Assembly: GCA_034359265.1 (NCBI GenBank)
Contig: CP136897.1
Span: 35,823,501-35,887,500, forward strand
Origin: Canna indica
Lineage: Eukaryota; Streptophyta; Magnoliopsida; Zingiberales; Cannaceae
Direction: 5' to 3'
DNA: 64,000 nt
The notes beneath the pieces were generated by a model that was not told where the DNA came from, did not search any database, and was given only the letters and a program-made list of their open reading frames with translations. The translations under genes were made by a program, and so were the position numbers. This document shows, in pieces, positions 12,245-23,216 of the stretch. Each line of letters begins with the position of its first letter. Within the stretch, counting starts at the first letter, position 1.

Positions 12245-12361
12245 GGGTGTGATCATACCAGCACTAACGCACCGGATCCCATCAAAACTCCGAAGTTAAG
12301 CGTGCTTGGGCGAGAGTTGTACTAGGATGGGTGACCCCCTGGGAAGTCCTCGCGTTGTACC
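12245..12361 (+). rRNA. 5S rRNA gene, copy 26
   Basis: Full length. C6T, G41A, A74T, T109C, C114T. Confidence 0.95.
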
Positions 12362-12729
12362 TTTTTTTTTACTACCTATTTGATTGCACGACGAGATCAT
12401 TTCTTTTACCACTCTTTCTAACCAAACGTTAAGGACGGACGACGTCGTCGCCATAAATCTTGGCTGTCGATCGCCCGCGCGGGGCCCGCCGCAACCTCTA
12501 CGGCCGGCTCGATCGACCAACCGACCCGAAAAATTAAAATTTGTAAATAAATAAGAAAAATAACATTTCAATTATTATTTTTCGTTTAAAACGGGCGTAA
12601 CTCCGTGCATTATTGTCCGATTTCAGCTTTTCACGTGGCGCTGAAATGCGTGCGAAGAGACGAAGAAAATGACCCCGAGTTGTTCCTTGGACGCTCACCC
12701 TTATTAGCCGACGATCAAAAGTGCATGAC

Positions 12730-12846
12730 GGGTGCGATCATACTAGCACTAACGCACCGGATCCCATCAGAACTCCGAAGATAAGCGTGCTTGGGCGAGA
12801 GTAGTACTAGGATGGGTGACCCTTTGGGAAGTCCTCGTGTTGCATA
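12730..12846 (+). rRNA. 5S rRNA gene, copy 27
   Basis: Full length. C15T, T52A, C94T, C95T, C116T, C117A. Confidence 0.94.
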
Positions 12847-13215
12847 TTTTTTTTTACTACCTATTTGATTGCACGACGAGATCATTTTTTTTACCAATCT
12901 TTCTAACCAAACGTTAAGGACGGACGACGTCGTCGACATAAAATTTGGCTGTCGATCGCCCGCGCGGGGCCCGCCGCAACCTCTACGGCCGGCTCGATCG
13001 ACCAACGTACTCGAAAAATTAAAATTTGTAAATAAATAAGAAAAATAACGTTTTAATTATTATTTTTCGTTTAAAACGGGCGTAACTCCGTGCATTATTG
13101 TCCGATTTCAGCTTTTCACGTGGCGCTGAAAGGCGCGCAAAGAGACGAAGAAAATGACCCCCGAACTCTCCCTCGGACGCTCACCCTTATTAGCCGACGA
13201 TCAGAAGTGCTTATC

Positions 13216-13332
13216 GGGTGTGATCATACCAGCACTAACGCACCGGATCCCATCAAAACTCCGAAGTTAAGCGTGCTTGGGCGAGAGTTGTACTAGGATG
13301 GGTGACCCCCTGGGAAGTCCTCGCATTGTACC
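13216..13332 (+). rRNA. 5S rRNA gene, copy 28
   Basis: Full length. C6T, G41A, A74T, T109C, G110A, C114T; adds G110A to the set at 12245. Confidence 0.94.
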
Positions 13333-13700
13333 TTTTTTTTTACTACCTATTTGATTGCACGACGAGATCATTTTTTTTACCAATCTTTCTAACCAAACGT
13401 TAAGGACGGACGACGTCGTCGCCATAAATCTTGGCTGTCGATCGCCCGCGCGGGGCCCGCCGCAACCTCTACGGCCGGCTCGATCGACCAACCGACCCGA
13501 AAAATTAAAATTTGTAAATAAATAAGAAAAATAACATTTCAATTATTATTTTTCGTTTAAAACGGGCGTAACTCCGTGCATTATTGTCCGATTTCAGCTT
13601 TTCACGTGGCGCTGAAATGCGCGCGAAGAGACGAAGAAAATGACCTCGAGTTGTTCCATGGACGCTCACCCTTATTAGCCGACGATCAGAAGTGCATGAC

Positions 13701-13817
13701 GGGTGCGATCATACTAGCACTAACGCACCGGATCCCATCAGAACTCCGAAGATAAGCGTGCTTGGGCGAGAGTAGTACTAGGATGGGTGACCCTTTGGGA
13801 AGTCCTCGTGTTGCACA
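13701..13817 (+). rRNA. 5S rRNA gene, copy 29
   Basis: Full length. C15T, T52A, C94T, C95T, C117A. Confidence 0.94.
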
Positions 13818-14187
13818 TTTTTTTTTACTACCTATTTGATTGCACGACGAGATCATTTTTTTTACCAATCTTTCTAACCAAACGTTAAGGACGGACGACG
13901 TCGTCGACATAAAATTTGGCTGTCAATCGCCCACGCGGGGCTCGCCGCAACCTCTACGGCCGGCTCGATCGACCAACCAACCCGAAAAATTATAATTTGT
14001 AAATAAATAAGAAAAATAACATTTCAATTATTATTTTTCGTTTAAAACGAGCGTAACTCCGTGCATTATTGTCCGATTTCAGCTTTTCACGTGGCGCTGA
14101 AAGGCGCCCAAAATAGACGAAGAAAATGACCCCCGAACTCTCCCTCGGACGCTCACCCTTATTAGCCGATGATCAGAAGGGCATATT

Positions 14188-14304
14188 CGGTGCGATCATA
14201 CTAGCACTAATGCACCGGATCCCATTAGAACTCCTAAGTTAAGCGTGCTTGGGCGAGAGTAGTACTAGGATGGGTGACCCCTTGGGAAGTCCTCGTGTTG
14301 CACC
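14188..14304 (+). rRNA. 5S rRNA gene, copy 30
   Basis: Full length. G1C, C15T, C24T, C39T, G48T, C95T. Close of the left divergent sector. Confidence 0.94.
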
Positions 14305-14673
14305 TTTTTTTTTACTTCCTATTTGATTGCACGACGAGATCATTTTTTTTACCAATCTTTCTAACCAAACGATAAGGACGGACGACATCGTCGCCATAAA
14401 ATTTGGCTGTCGATCGCCCGCGCGGGGCCCGCCGCAACCTCTACGGCCGGTTCGATCGACCAACCGACCCGAAAAATTAAAATTTGTAAATAAATAAGAA
14501 AAATAATAATTCAATTATTATTTTTCGTTTAAAACGGGCGTAACTCCGTGCATTATTGTCTGATTTCAGCTTTTCACGTGGCGCTGAAAGGTGCGCGAAG
14601 AGACAAAGAAAATGACCCCTGAACTCTCCCTCGGACGCTCACCCTTATTAGCCGACGATCAGAAGAGCATGAC

Positions 14674-14790
14674 GGGTGCGATCATACCAGCACTAACGCA
14701 CCGGATCCCATCAGAACTACGAAGTTAAGCGTGGTTGGGCGAGAGTAGTACTCGGATGGGAGACCCCCTGGGAAGTCCTCGTGTTGCACC
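14674..14790 (+). rRNA. 5S rRNA gene, copy 31
   Basis: Full length. C46A, C61G, A80C, T88A. T88A makes the nt 87-90 loop GAGA, still GNRA. First T tract starts TATTTTTTT. Confidence 0.95.
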
Positions 14791-15158
14791 TATTTTTTTA
14801 CTACCTATTTGATTGAACGACGAGATCATTTTTTTTACCAATCTTTCTAACCAAACGATAAGGACGGACGACATCGTCGCCATAAAATTTGGCTGTCGAT
14901 CGCCCGCGCGGGGCCCGCCGCAACCTCTACGGCCGGTTCGATCGACCAACCGACCCGAAAAATTAAAATTTGTAAATAAATAAGAAAAATAACATTTCAA
15001 TTATTATTTTTCGTTTAAAACGGGCGTAACTCCGTGCATTATTGTCAGATTTCAGCTTTTCACGTGGCGCTGAAAGGCGCGCAAAGAGACGAAGAAAATG
15101 ACCCCGAGCTGTCCCTCGGATGCTCACCCTTATTAGCCGACGATCAGAGGTGCATGAT

Positions 15159-15275
15159 AGGTGCGATCATACCAGCACTAACGCACCGTATCCCATTAGA
15201 ACTCCGAAGTTAAGCGTGCTTGGGCGAGAGTAGTACTAGGATGGGTGACCCCCTGGGAAGTCCTCGTGTTGCACT
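15159..15275 (+). rRNA. 5S rRNA gene, copy 32
   Basis: Full length. G1A, G31T, C39T, C117T. Confidence 0.95.
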
Positions 15276-15643
15276 TTTTTTTTTACTACCTATTTGATTG
15301 CACGACGAGATCATTTTTTTTACCAATCTTTCTAACCAAACGTTAAGGACGGACGACGTCGTCGACATAAAATTTGGCTGTCGATCGCCCGCGCGGGGCC
15401 CACCGCAACCTCTACGGCCGGCTCGATCGACCAACCAACCCGAAAAATTAAAATTTGTAAACAAATGAGAAAAATAACATTTCAATTATTATTTTTCGTT
15501 TAAAACGGGCGTAACTCCGTGCATTATTGTCCGATTTCAGCTTTTCACGTGGCGCTAAAAGGCGCGCGAAGAGACGAAGAAAATGACCCTGTGCTATCCC
15601 TCGGACGCTCACCCTTATTAGCCGACGATCAGAAGTGCACGAC

Positions 15644-15760
15644 GGGTGCGATCATACCAGCACTAACACACCGGATCCCATCAGAACTCCGAAGTTAAGC
15701 GTGCTTGGGCGAGAGTAGTACTAGGACGGGTGACCCCCTGGGAAGTCCTCGTGTTGCACC
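15644..15760 (+). rRNA. 5S rRNA gene, copy 33
   Basis: Full length. G25A and T84C only; base -1 is C. Confidence 0.96.
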
Positions 15761-16127
15761 TTTTTTTTTACTACCTATTTGATTGCACGACGAGATCATT
15801 TTTTTACCAATCTTTCTAACCAAACGTTAAGGACGGACGACGTCGTCGACATAAAATTTGTCTGTCGATCGCCCGCGCGGGGCCCGCCGCAACCTCTACG
15901 GCCGGTTCGATCGACCAACCGACCCGAAAAATTATAATTTGTAAATAAATAAGAAAAATAACATTTCAATTATTATTTTTCGTTTAAAACGGGCGTAACT
16001 CCGTGCATTATTGTCCGATTTCAGCTTTTCACGTGGCGCTAAAAGGCGCGCGAAGAGACGAAGAAAATGACCCCGAGCTATCCCTCGGACGCTCACCCTT
16101 ATTAGCCGACGATCAGAAGTGCATGAC

Positions 16128-16244
16128 GGGTGCGATCATACCAGCACTAACGCACCGGATCCCATCAGAACTCCGAAGTTAAGCGTGCTTGGGCGAGAAT
16201 AGTACTAGGATGGGTGACCCCGTGGGAAGTCCTCGTGTTGCACT
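16128..16244 (+). rRNA. 5S rRNA gene, copy 34
   Basis: Full length. G72A (intermediate element), C95G, C117T. T tract carries a G (TTTTTTTGTT). Confidence 0.95.
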
Positions 16245-16614
16245 TTTTTTTGTTACTACCTATTTGATTGCACGACGAGATCATTTTTTTTTACCAATCT
16301 TTCTAACCAAACGTTAAGGACGGACGACGTCGTCGACATAAAATTTGGCTTTCGATCGCCCGCGCGGGGCCCTCCGCAACCTCTACGGCCGGCTCGATGG
16401 ACCCACCGACCCGAAAAATTAAAATTTGTAAATAAATAAGAAAAATAACATTTCAATTATTATTTTTCGTTTAAAACGGGCGTAACTCCGTGCATTATTG
16501 TCCGATTTCAGCTTTTCACGTGGCGCCAAAAGGCGCACGAAGAGACGAAGAAAATGACCCCGAGCTATCCCACGAACGTTCACCCTTATTAGCCGACGAT
16601 CAGAAGGGCGCGAC

Positions 16615-16731
16615 GGGTGCGATCATACCAGCACTAACGCATCGGATCCCATTAGAACTTCGAAGTTAAGCGTGCTTGGGCGAGAGTAGTACTAGGATGG
16701 GTGACCCCCTGGGAAGTCCTCGTGTTGCACT
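16615..16731 (+). rRNA. 5S rRNA gene, copy 35
   Basis: Full length. C28T, C39T, C46T, C117T. T tract interrupted by C. Confidence 0.95.
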
Positions 16732-17098
16732 TTCTTTTTTACTACCTATTTGATTGCACGACGAGATCATTTTTTTACCAATCTCTCTAACCAAACGTTA
16801 AGGACGGACGACGTCGTCGACATAAAATTTGGCTGTCGATCGCCCGCGCGGGGCCCGCCGCAACCTCTACGGCCGGCTCGATCGACCAACCGACCCGAAA
16901 AATTAAAATTTGTAAATAAATAAGAAAAATAACATTTCAATTATTATTTTTCGTTTAAAACGGGCGTAACTCCGTGCATTATTGTCCGATTTCAGCTTTT
17001 CACGTGGCGCTAAAAGGCGCGCGAAGAGACGAAGAAAATGACCGCGAGCTATCACTCGGACGCTCACCCTTATTAGCCGACGATCAGAAGGGCGTGAC

Positions 17099-17215
17099 GG
17101 GTGCGATCATACCAGCACTAACGCACCGGATCCCATTAGAACTTCGAAGTTAAGCGTGCTTGGGCGAGAGTAGTACTAGTATGGGTGACCCCCTGGGAAG
17201 TCCTCGTGTTGCACC
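17099..17215 (+). rRNA. 5S rRNA gene, copy 36
   Basis: Full length. C39T, C46T, G82T (C box). G82T recurs at 40512 and 41481, which also share spacer variants such as ACTAACTATTTG. Confidence 0.95.
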
Positions 17216-17583
17216 TTTTTTTTTACTAACTATTTGATTGCACGACGAGATCATTTTTTTTACCAATCTTTCTAACCAAACGTTAAGGACAGATGACGTC
17301 GTCGACATAAAATTTGGCTCTCGATCGCCCGCACGAGGCCCGCCGCAACCTCTACGGCCGGCTCGATCGACCAACCGACCCGAAAGATTAAAATTTGTAA
17401 ATAAATAAGAAAAATAACATTTCAAATATTATTTTTCGTTTAAAACGGGCGTAACTCCGTGCATTATTGTCAAATTTTAGCTTTTCACGTGGCGCTAAAA
17501 GGCGCGCGAAGAGACGAAGAAAATGACCCCGAGCTATCCCTCAGACGCTCACCCTTATTAGCCGACGATCAGAAGTGTATGAT

Positions 17584-17700
17584 GTGTGCGATCATACCAG
17601 CACGAACGCATCGGATCACATCAGAACTCTAAAGTTAAGCGTGCTTGTGCGAGAGTAGTACTAGGATGGGTGACCCCCTGGGAAGTCCTCTTGTTGAACC
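17584..17700 (+). rRNA. 5S rRNA gene, copy 37 (decayed)
   Basis: Full length with nine changes: G2T, T21G, C28T, C35A, C47T, G48A, G65T, G108T, C114A. Terminator begins ATTTTTTTT. Probably not functional. Confidence 0.91.
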
Positions 17701-18067
17701 ATTTTTTTTACTACCTATTTGATTGCACGACGAGATCATTTTTTTACCAATCTCTCTAACCAAACGTTAAGGACGGACGACGTCGTCGACATAAAATTTG
17801 GCTGTCGATCGCCCGCGCGGGGCCCGCCGCAACCTCTACGGCCGGCTCGATCGACCAACCGACCCGAAAAATTAAAATTTGTAAATAAATAAGAAAAATA
17901 ACATTTCAATTATTATTTTTCGTTTAAAACGGGCGTAACTCCGTGCATTATTGTCCGATTTCAGCTTTTCACGTGGCGCTAAAAGGCGCGCAAAGAGACG
18001 AAGAAAATGACCCCGAGCTGTCCCTCGGATGCTCACCCTTATTAGCCGACGATCAGAGGTGCATGAC

Positions 18068-18183
18068 GGGTACGATCATACCAGCACTAACGAACCGGAT
18101 CCCATCAGAACTCTGAAGTTAAGCATACTTGGGCGAGGGTAGTACTAGGATGGGTGACCCCTGGGAAGTCCTCGTGTTGCACC
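18068..18183 (+). rRNA. 5S rRNA gene, copy 38 (116 nt)
   Basis: G5A, C26A, C47T, G58A, G60A, A71G, and one C missing from the C run at nt 91-95. Related to the gene at 40997. Confidence 0.93.
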
Positions 18184-18551
18184 TTTTTTTTTACTACCTA
18201 TTTGATTGCACGACGAGATCATTTTTTTTACCAATCTTTCTAACCAAACGTTAAGGACGGACGACGTCGTCGACATAAAATTTGGCCGTCGATCGCCCGC
18301 GCGGGGCCCGCCACAACCTCTACGTCAGGCTCGATCGACCAACCGACCCGAAAAATTAAAATTTGTAAATAAATAAGAAATATAACATTGCAATTATTAT
18401 TTTTCGTTTAAAACGGGCGTAACTCCGTGCATTATTGTCCGATTTCAGCTTTTCACGTGGCGCTAAAAGGCGCGCGAAGAGACGAAGGAAATGACCCCGA
18501 GCTATCCCTCGGACGCTCACCCTTATTAGCCGACGATCAGAAGTGCAGGAC

Positions 18552-18668
18552 GGGTGCGATCATACCAGCACTAACGCATCGGATCCCATCAGAACTCCGA
18601 AGTTAAGCGAGCTTGGGCGAGAGTAGTACTAGGATGGGTGACCCCCTCGGAAGTCCTCGTTTTGCACC
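18552..18668 (+). rRNA. 5S rRNA gene, copy 39
   Basis: Full length. C28T, T59A, G97C, G110T. First of the four-gene module seen again from 38092 and 41966. T tract TTTTTTATT. Confidence 0.94.
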
Positions 18669-19036
18669 TTTTTTATTCCTAACTATTTGATTGTACGACG
18701 AGATAATTTTTTTACCAATCTTTCTAACCAAACTGTTAAGGACGAACGGCGTCGTCGACATAAAATTTGGCAGTCGATCGCCCGCGCGGGCCCCGCCGCA
18801 ACCTCTACGGCCGGCTCGATCGATCAACCGACCCGAAAAATTAAAATTTGTAAATAAATAAGAAAAATAACATTTCAATAATTATTTTTCGTTTAAACCG
18901 GGCGTAACTCCGTGCATTATTGTCCGATTTCAGCTTTTCACGTGGCGCTAAAAGGCGTGCGAAGAGACGAAGAAAATGACCCCGAGCTATCCCTCGAACG
19001 CTCACCCTTATTAGCGGATGATCAGAAGTGCAAGAC

Positions 19037-19153
19037 GGGTGCGATCATACCAGCACTAACTCACCGGATCCCATCAGAACTCCGAAGTTAAGCGTGCTTG
19101 GGCGAGAGTAGTACTTGGATGGTTGACCCCCTGGGAAGTCCTCGTGTTGCACC
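19037..19153 (+). rRNA. 5S rRNA gene, copy 40
   Basis: Full length. G25T, A80T, G87T. G87T turns the GUGA loop into UUGA, losing the GNRA form. Same as 38576 and 42450. Confidence 0.94.
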
Positions 19154-19520
19154 TTTTTTTTTACTACCTATTTTATTGCACGACGAGATCATTTTTTTAC
19201 CAATCTTTCTAACCAAACGTTAAGCACGGGCGACGTCGTCGACATAAAATGTGGCTGTCGATCGCCCGCGCGGGGCCCGCGGCAACCTCTATGTCCGGCT
19301 CGATCGACCAACCGACCTGAAAAATTAAAATTTGTAAATAAATAAGAAATATAACATTTCAATTATTATTTTTCGTTTATAACGGGCGTAACTCCGTGCA
19401 TTATTGTCCGATTTCAGCTTTTCACGTGGCGCTAAAAGGCGCGCGAAGAGACGAACAAAATGACCCCGAGCTATCACTCAGACGCTCACCCTTATTAGCC
19501 AACGATCAGAAGAGCATGAC

Positions 19521-19637
19521 GGGTGGGATCATACCAGCACTAACGCACCGGATCCCATCAGAACTCCGAAGTTAAGCGTGCTTGGGCGAGAGTAGGACTA
19601 GGATGGGTGACCCCCTGGGAAGTCCTCGTGTTGCACC
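19521..19637 (+). rRNA. 5S rRNA gene, copy 41
   Basis: Full length. C6G and T76G. Same class as 39060 and 42934. Confidence 0.95.
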
Positions 19638-20003
19638 TTTTTTTTACTACCTATTTGATTGCACGACGAGATCATTTTTTTACCAATCTTTCTAACCAAA
19701 CGTTAAGGACAGATGACGTCGTCGACATAAAATTTGGCTCTCGATCGCCCGCGCGGGGCCCGCCGCAACCTCTACGGCCGGCTCGATTGAGCAACCGACC
19801 CGAAAAATTAAAATTTGTAAATAAATAAGAAATATAACATTTCAATTATTATTTTTCGTTTATAACGGGCGTAACTCCATGCATTATTGTCCGATTTCAG
19901 CTTTTCACGTGGCGCTAAAAGGCGCACGAAGAGACGAACAAAATGACCCCGAGCTATCACTCGGACGCTCACCCTTATTAGCCGACGATCAGAAGTGCAT
20001 GAC

Positions 20004-20120
20004 GGGTGCGACCATACCAGCACTAACGCACCGGATCCCATCAGAACTCCGAAGTTAAGCGTGCTTGGGCGACAGTTGTACTAGGATGGGTGACCCCCTG
20101 GGAAGTCCTCGTGTTGCACC
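20004..20120 (+). rRNA. 5S rRNA gene, copy 42
   Basis: Full length. T9C, G70C, A74T. Partners at 39543 and 43642. T tract TTTTTTC. Confidence 0.95.
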
Positions 20121-20487
20121 TTTTTTCTTACTACTTATTTGATTGCACGACGAGATCATTTTTTTACCAATCTTTCTAACCAAACGTTAAGGACGGACGA
20201 CGTCGTCGACATAAAATTTAGCTGTCGATCGCGCGCGCCGGGCCCGCCGCAACCTCTACGGCCGGCTCGATCGACCAACCGACCCAAAAAATTAAAATTT
20301 GTAAATAAATAAGAAATATAACATTTCAATTATTATTTTTCGTTTAAAACGGACGTAACTCCGTGCATTATTGTCCGATTTCAACATATCACGTGGCGCT
20401 AAAAGGCGCGCGAAGAGACGAAGAAAATGACCCCGAGCTATCCCTCGGACGCTCACCCTTATTAGCCGACGATCAGAAGTGCATCAC

Positions 20488-20604
20488 GGGTGCGTTCATA
20501 CCAGCACTAACGCACCGGATCCCATCAGAACTCCGAAGTTAAGCGTGCTTGGGCGAGAGTAGTACTAGGATGGGTGACCCCCTGGGAAGTTCTCGTGTTG
20601 CATC
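20488..20604 (+). rRNA. 5S rRNA gene, copy 43
   Basis: Full length. A8T, C104T, C116T. Its spacer is cut short at GTCGACAT by the scar that follows. Partner at 44126. Confidence 0.94.
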
Positions 20605-20694
20605 TTTTTTTTTACTACCTTTTTGATTGCACGACGAGATCATTTTTTTTACCAATCTTTCTAACCAAACGTTAAGGACGGACGACGTCGTCGA

Positions 20695-20739
20695 CATCAG
20701 AACTCCGAAGTTAAGCGTGCTTGGGCGAGAGTAGTACTA
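20695..20739 (+). pseudogene. 5S gene fragment nt 36-80 (double-truncation scar, part a)
   Basis: The spacer after 20488 stops at GTCGA and joins gene nt 36 (CATCAGAAC). The fragment ends at nt 80. Spacer and gene share CAT-like bases at the join. It lacks both ends and the C box. Confidence 0.93.
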
Positions 20740-20819
20740 TCAGAACTCTGAAGTTAAGCGTGCTTGGGCGAGAGTAGTACTAGGATGGGTGACCCCCTGA
20801 GAAGTCCTCATGTTGCACC
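20740..20819 (+). pseudogene. 5S gene fragment nt 38-117 (double-truncation scar, part b)
   Basis: Follows part a directly, restarting at TCAGAACTC. Carries C47T, G98A, G108A and has a normal T tract. A and C boxes are present but the 5' third is missing. Identical layout at 44378. Confidence 0.93.
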
Positions 20820-21187
20820 TTTTTTTTTACTACCTATTTGATTGCACGACGAGATCATTTTTTTTACCAATCTTTCTAACCAAACGTTAAGGACGGACGA
20901 CGTCGTCGACATAAAATATGGCTGTCGATCGCCCGCGCGGGGCCCGCCGCAACCTCTACGGCCGGCTCGATCGACCAACCGATCCGAAAAATTAAAATTT
21001 GTAAATAAATAAGAAATATAACATTTCAATTATTATTTTTCGTTTAAAACGGGCGTAACTCCGTGCATTATTCTCCGATTTCACCTTTTCACGTGGCGCT
21101 AAAAGGCGCGCGAAGAGATGAAGAAAATGACCCCGAGCTATCCCTCGGACGCTCACCCTTATTAGCCGACGATCAGAAGTGCATCAC

Positions 21188-21303
21188 GGTTGCGATCATA
21201 CCAGCACTAACGCACCGGATCCCATCGGAACTCCGAAGTTAAGCGTGCTTGGGCGAGAGTAGTACTAGGATTGGTGACTCCTGGGAAGTCCTCGTGTTGC
21301 ACC
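21188..21303 (+). rRNA. 5S rRNA gene, copy 45 (116 nt)
   Basis: G3T, A40G, G85T; C run reads CTCC with one base missing. Class also at 22616, 24985, 44826, 46739. Confidence 0.93.
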
Positions 21304-21671
21304 TTTTTTTTAACTACCTATTCGATTGCACGACGAGATCATTTTTTTTACCAATCTTTCTAACCAAACGTTAAGGACGGACGACGTCGTCGACATAAAA
21401 TTTGGCTGTCGATCGGCCACGCGGGACCCTCCGCCACCTCTACGGCCGGCTCGATCGACCAACCGACCCGAAAAATTAAAATTTGTAAATAAATAAGAAA
21501 TATAACATTTCAATTATTATTTTTCGTTTAAAACGGGCGTAACTCCGTGCATTATTGTCCGATTTCAGATTTTCATGTGGCGCTAAAAGGCGCGCAAAGA
21601 GACGAAGAAAATGACCCCGAGCTATCCCTCGGACGATCACCCTTATTAGCCGACGATCAGAAGTGCATCAC

Positions 21672-21788
21672 GGGTGCGATCATACCAGCACTAATGCACC
21701 GGATCCCATCAGAACTCCGAAGTTAATCGTGCTTGGGCGAGAGTAGTACTAGGATGGGTGACCCCCTCGGAAATCCTCGTGTTGCACC
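21672..21788 (+). rRNA. 5S rRNA gene, copy 46 (no proximal T tract)
   Basis: Full length. C24T, G56T, G97C, G102A. The gene is followed by TATTTCATTGCACG: the usual T tract and ACTAC are deleted. The next run of T is at 21811-21819, 22 nt away, so a longer 3' end is predicted. Confidence 0.93.
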
Positions 21789-22130
21789 TATTTCATTGCA
21801 CGACGAGATCTTTTTTTTTACCAATCTTTCTAACCAAACGTTAAGGACGGACGACGTTGTCGACATAAAATTTGGCGGTCGATCGCCCGCCGCAACCTCT
21901 ACGGCTGGCTCGATCGACCAACCGACCCGAAAAATTAAAATTTGTAAATAAATAAGAAAAATAACATTTCAATTATTATTTTTCGTTTAAAATGGGCGTA
22001 ACTCCGTGCATTATTGTTCGATTTCAGCTTTTCACGTGGCGCTAAAAGGCGCGCGAAGAGACGAAGAAAATGACCCCGAGCTATCCCTCGGACGCTCACC
22101 CTTATTAGCCGACGATCAGAAGTGCATGAT

Positions 22131-22247
22131 GGGTGCGATCATACCAGCACTAACGCACCGAATCCCATCAGAACTCTGAAGTTAAGCGTGCTTGGGCGAG
22201 AGTAGTACTAGGATGGGTGACCCCTTGGGAAGTCCTCGTGTTGCACC
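22131..22247 (+). rRNA. 5S rRNA gene, copy 47
   Basis: Full length. G31A, C47T, C95T. Starts the 2.37 kb higher-order repeat. Confidence 0.95.
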
Positions 22248-22615
22248 TTTTTTTTTCCTACCTATTTGATTGCACGACGAGATCATTTTTTTTACCAATC
22301 TTTCTAACCAAACGTTAAGGACGGACGACGTCGTCGACATAAAATTTGGCTGTCGATCGCCCGCGCGGGGCCCGCCGCAACCTCTACGGCCGGCTCGATC
22401 GACCAACCGATCCGAAAAATTAAAATTTGTAAATAAATAAGAAATATAACATTTCAATTATTATTTTTCGTTTAAAACGGGCGTAACTCCGTGCATTATT
22501 GTCCGATTTCACCTTTTCACGTGGCGCTAAAAGGCGCGCGAAGAGATGAAGAAAATGACCCCGAGCTATCCCTCGGACGCTCACCCTTATTAGCCGACCA
22601 TCAGAAGTGCATCAC

Positions 22616-22731
22616 GGTTGCGATCATACCAGCACTAACGCACCGGATCCCATCGGAACTCCGAAGTTAAGCGTGCTTGGGCGAGAGTAGTACTAGGATG
22701 GGTGACCCTTGGGAAGTCCTCGTGTTGCACC
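22616..22731 (+). rRNA. 5S rRNA gene, copy 48 (116 nt)
   Basis: G3T, A40G, one base short at nt 91-95 (GACCCTTGGG). Confidence 0.93.
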
Positions 22732-23099
22732 TTTTTTTTAACTACCTATTCGATTGCACGACGAGATCATTTTTTTTACCAATCTTTCTAACCAAACGTT
22801 AAGGACGGACGACGTCGTCGACATAAAATTTGGCAGTCGATCGCCCACGCGGGACCCGCCGCCACCTCTACAGCCGACTCGATCGACCCACCGACCCGAA
22901 AAATTAAAATTTGTAAATAAATAAGAAATATAATATTTCAATTATTATTTTTCGTTTAAAACGGGCGTAACTCCGTGCATTATTGTCCGATTTCAGCTTT
23001 TCACGTGGCGCTAAAAGGCGCGCGGAGAGACGAAGAAAATGACCCCGAGCTATCCCTCGGACGCTCACCCTTATTAGCCGACGATCAGAAGTGCATCAC

Positions 23100-23216
23100 G
23101 GGTGCGATCATACTAGCACTAACGCACCGGATCCCATCAGAACTCCGAAGTTAAGCGTGCTTGGGCGAGAGTAGTACTAGGATGGGTGACCCCCTCGGAA
23201 GTCCTCGTGTTGCACC
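23100..23216 (+). rRNA. 5S rRNA gene, copy 49 (no proximal T tract)
   Basis: Full length. C15T, G97C. Next T run is 23239-23247, 22 nt after the gene. Confidence 0.94.

Larger units (their letters stand above)
8888..14304 (+). repeat. Nested block duplication in left sector (2.41 kb and 0.97 kb periods)
   Basis: The gene series at 8888, 9350, 9837, 10322 recurs at 11297, 11759, 12245, 12730, an offset of 2408-2409 bp, including the same 3' truncation at 8888 and 11297. The series 9837, 10322, 10809 recurs again at 13216, 13701, 14188 (offset 3379). The pair 12245/12730 and 13216/13701 therefore forms a 971-bp dimer repeat. Confidence 0.85.
18552..21303 (+). repeat. Segmental duplication block, copy 1 (partners near 38.1 and 42.0-44.9 kb)
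   Basis: Genes at 18552, 19037, 19521 and 20004 carry diagnostic variant sets found again at 38092-39659 and at 41966-43758. The block continues through 20488 and the double-truncation scar at 20695-20819 to 21188. All these reappear at 44126, 44333-44457 and 44826, at a constant offset of 23638 bp. Confidence 0.85.
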
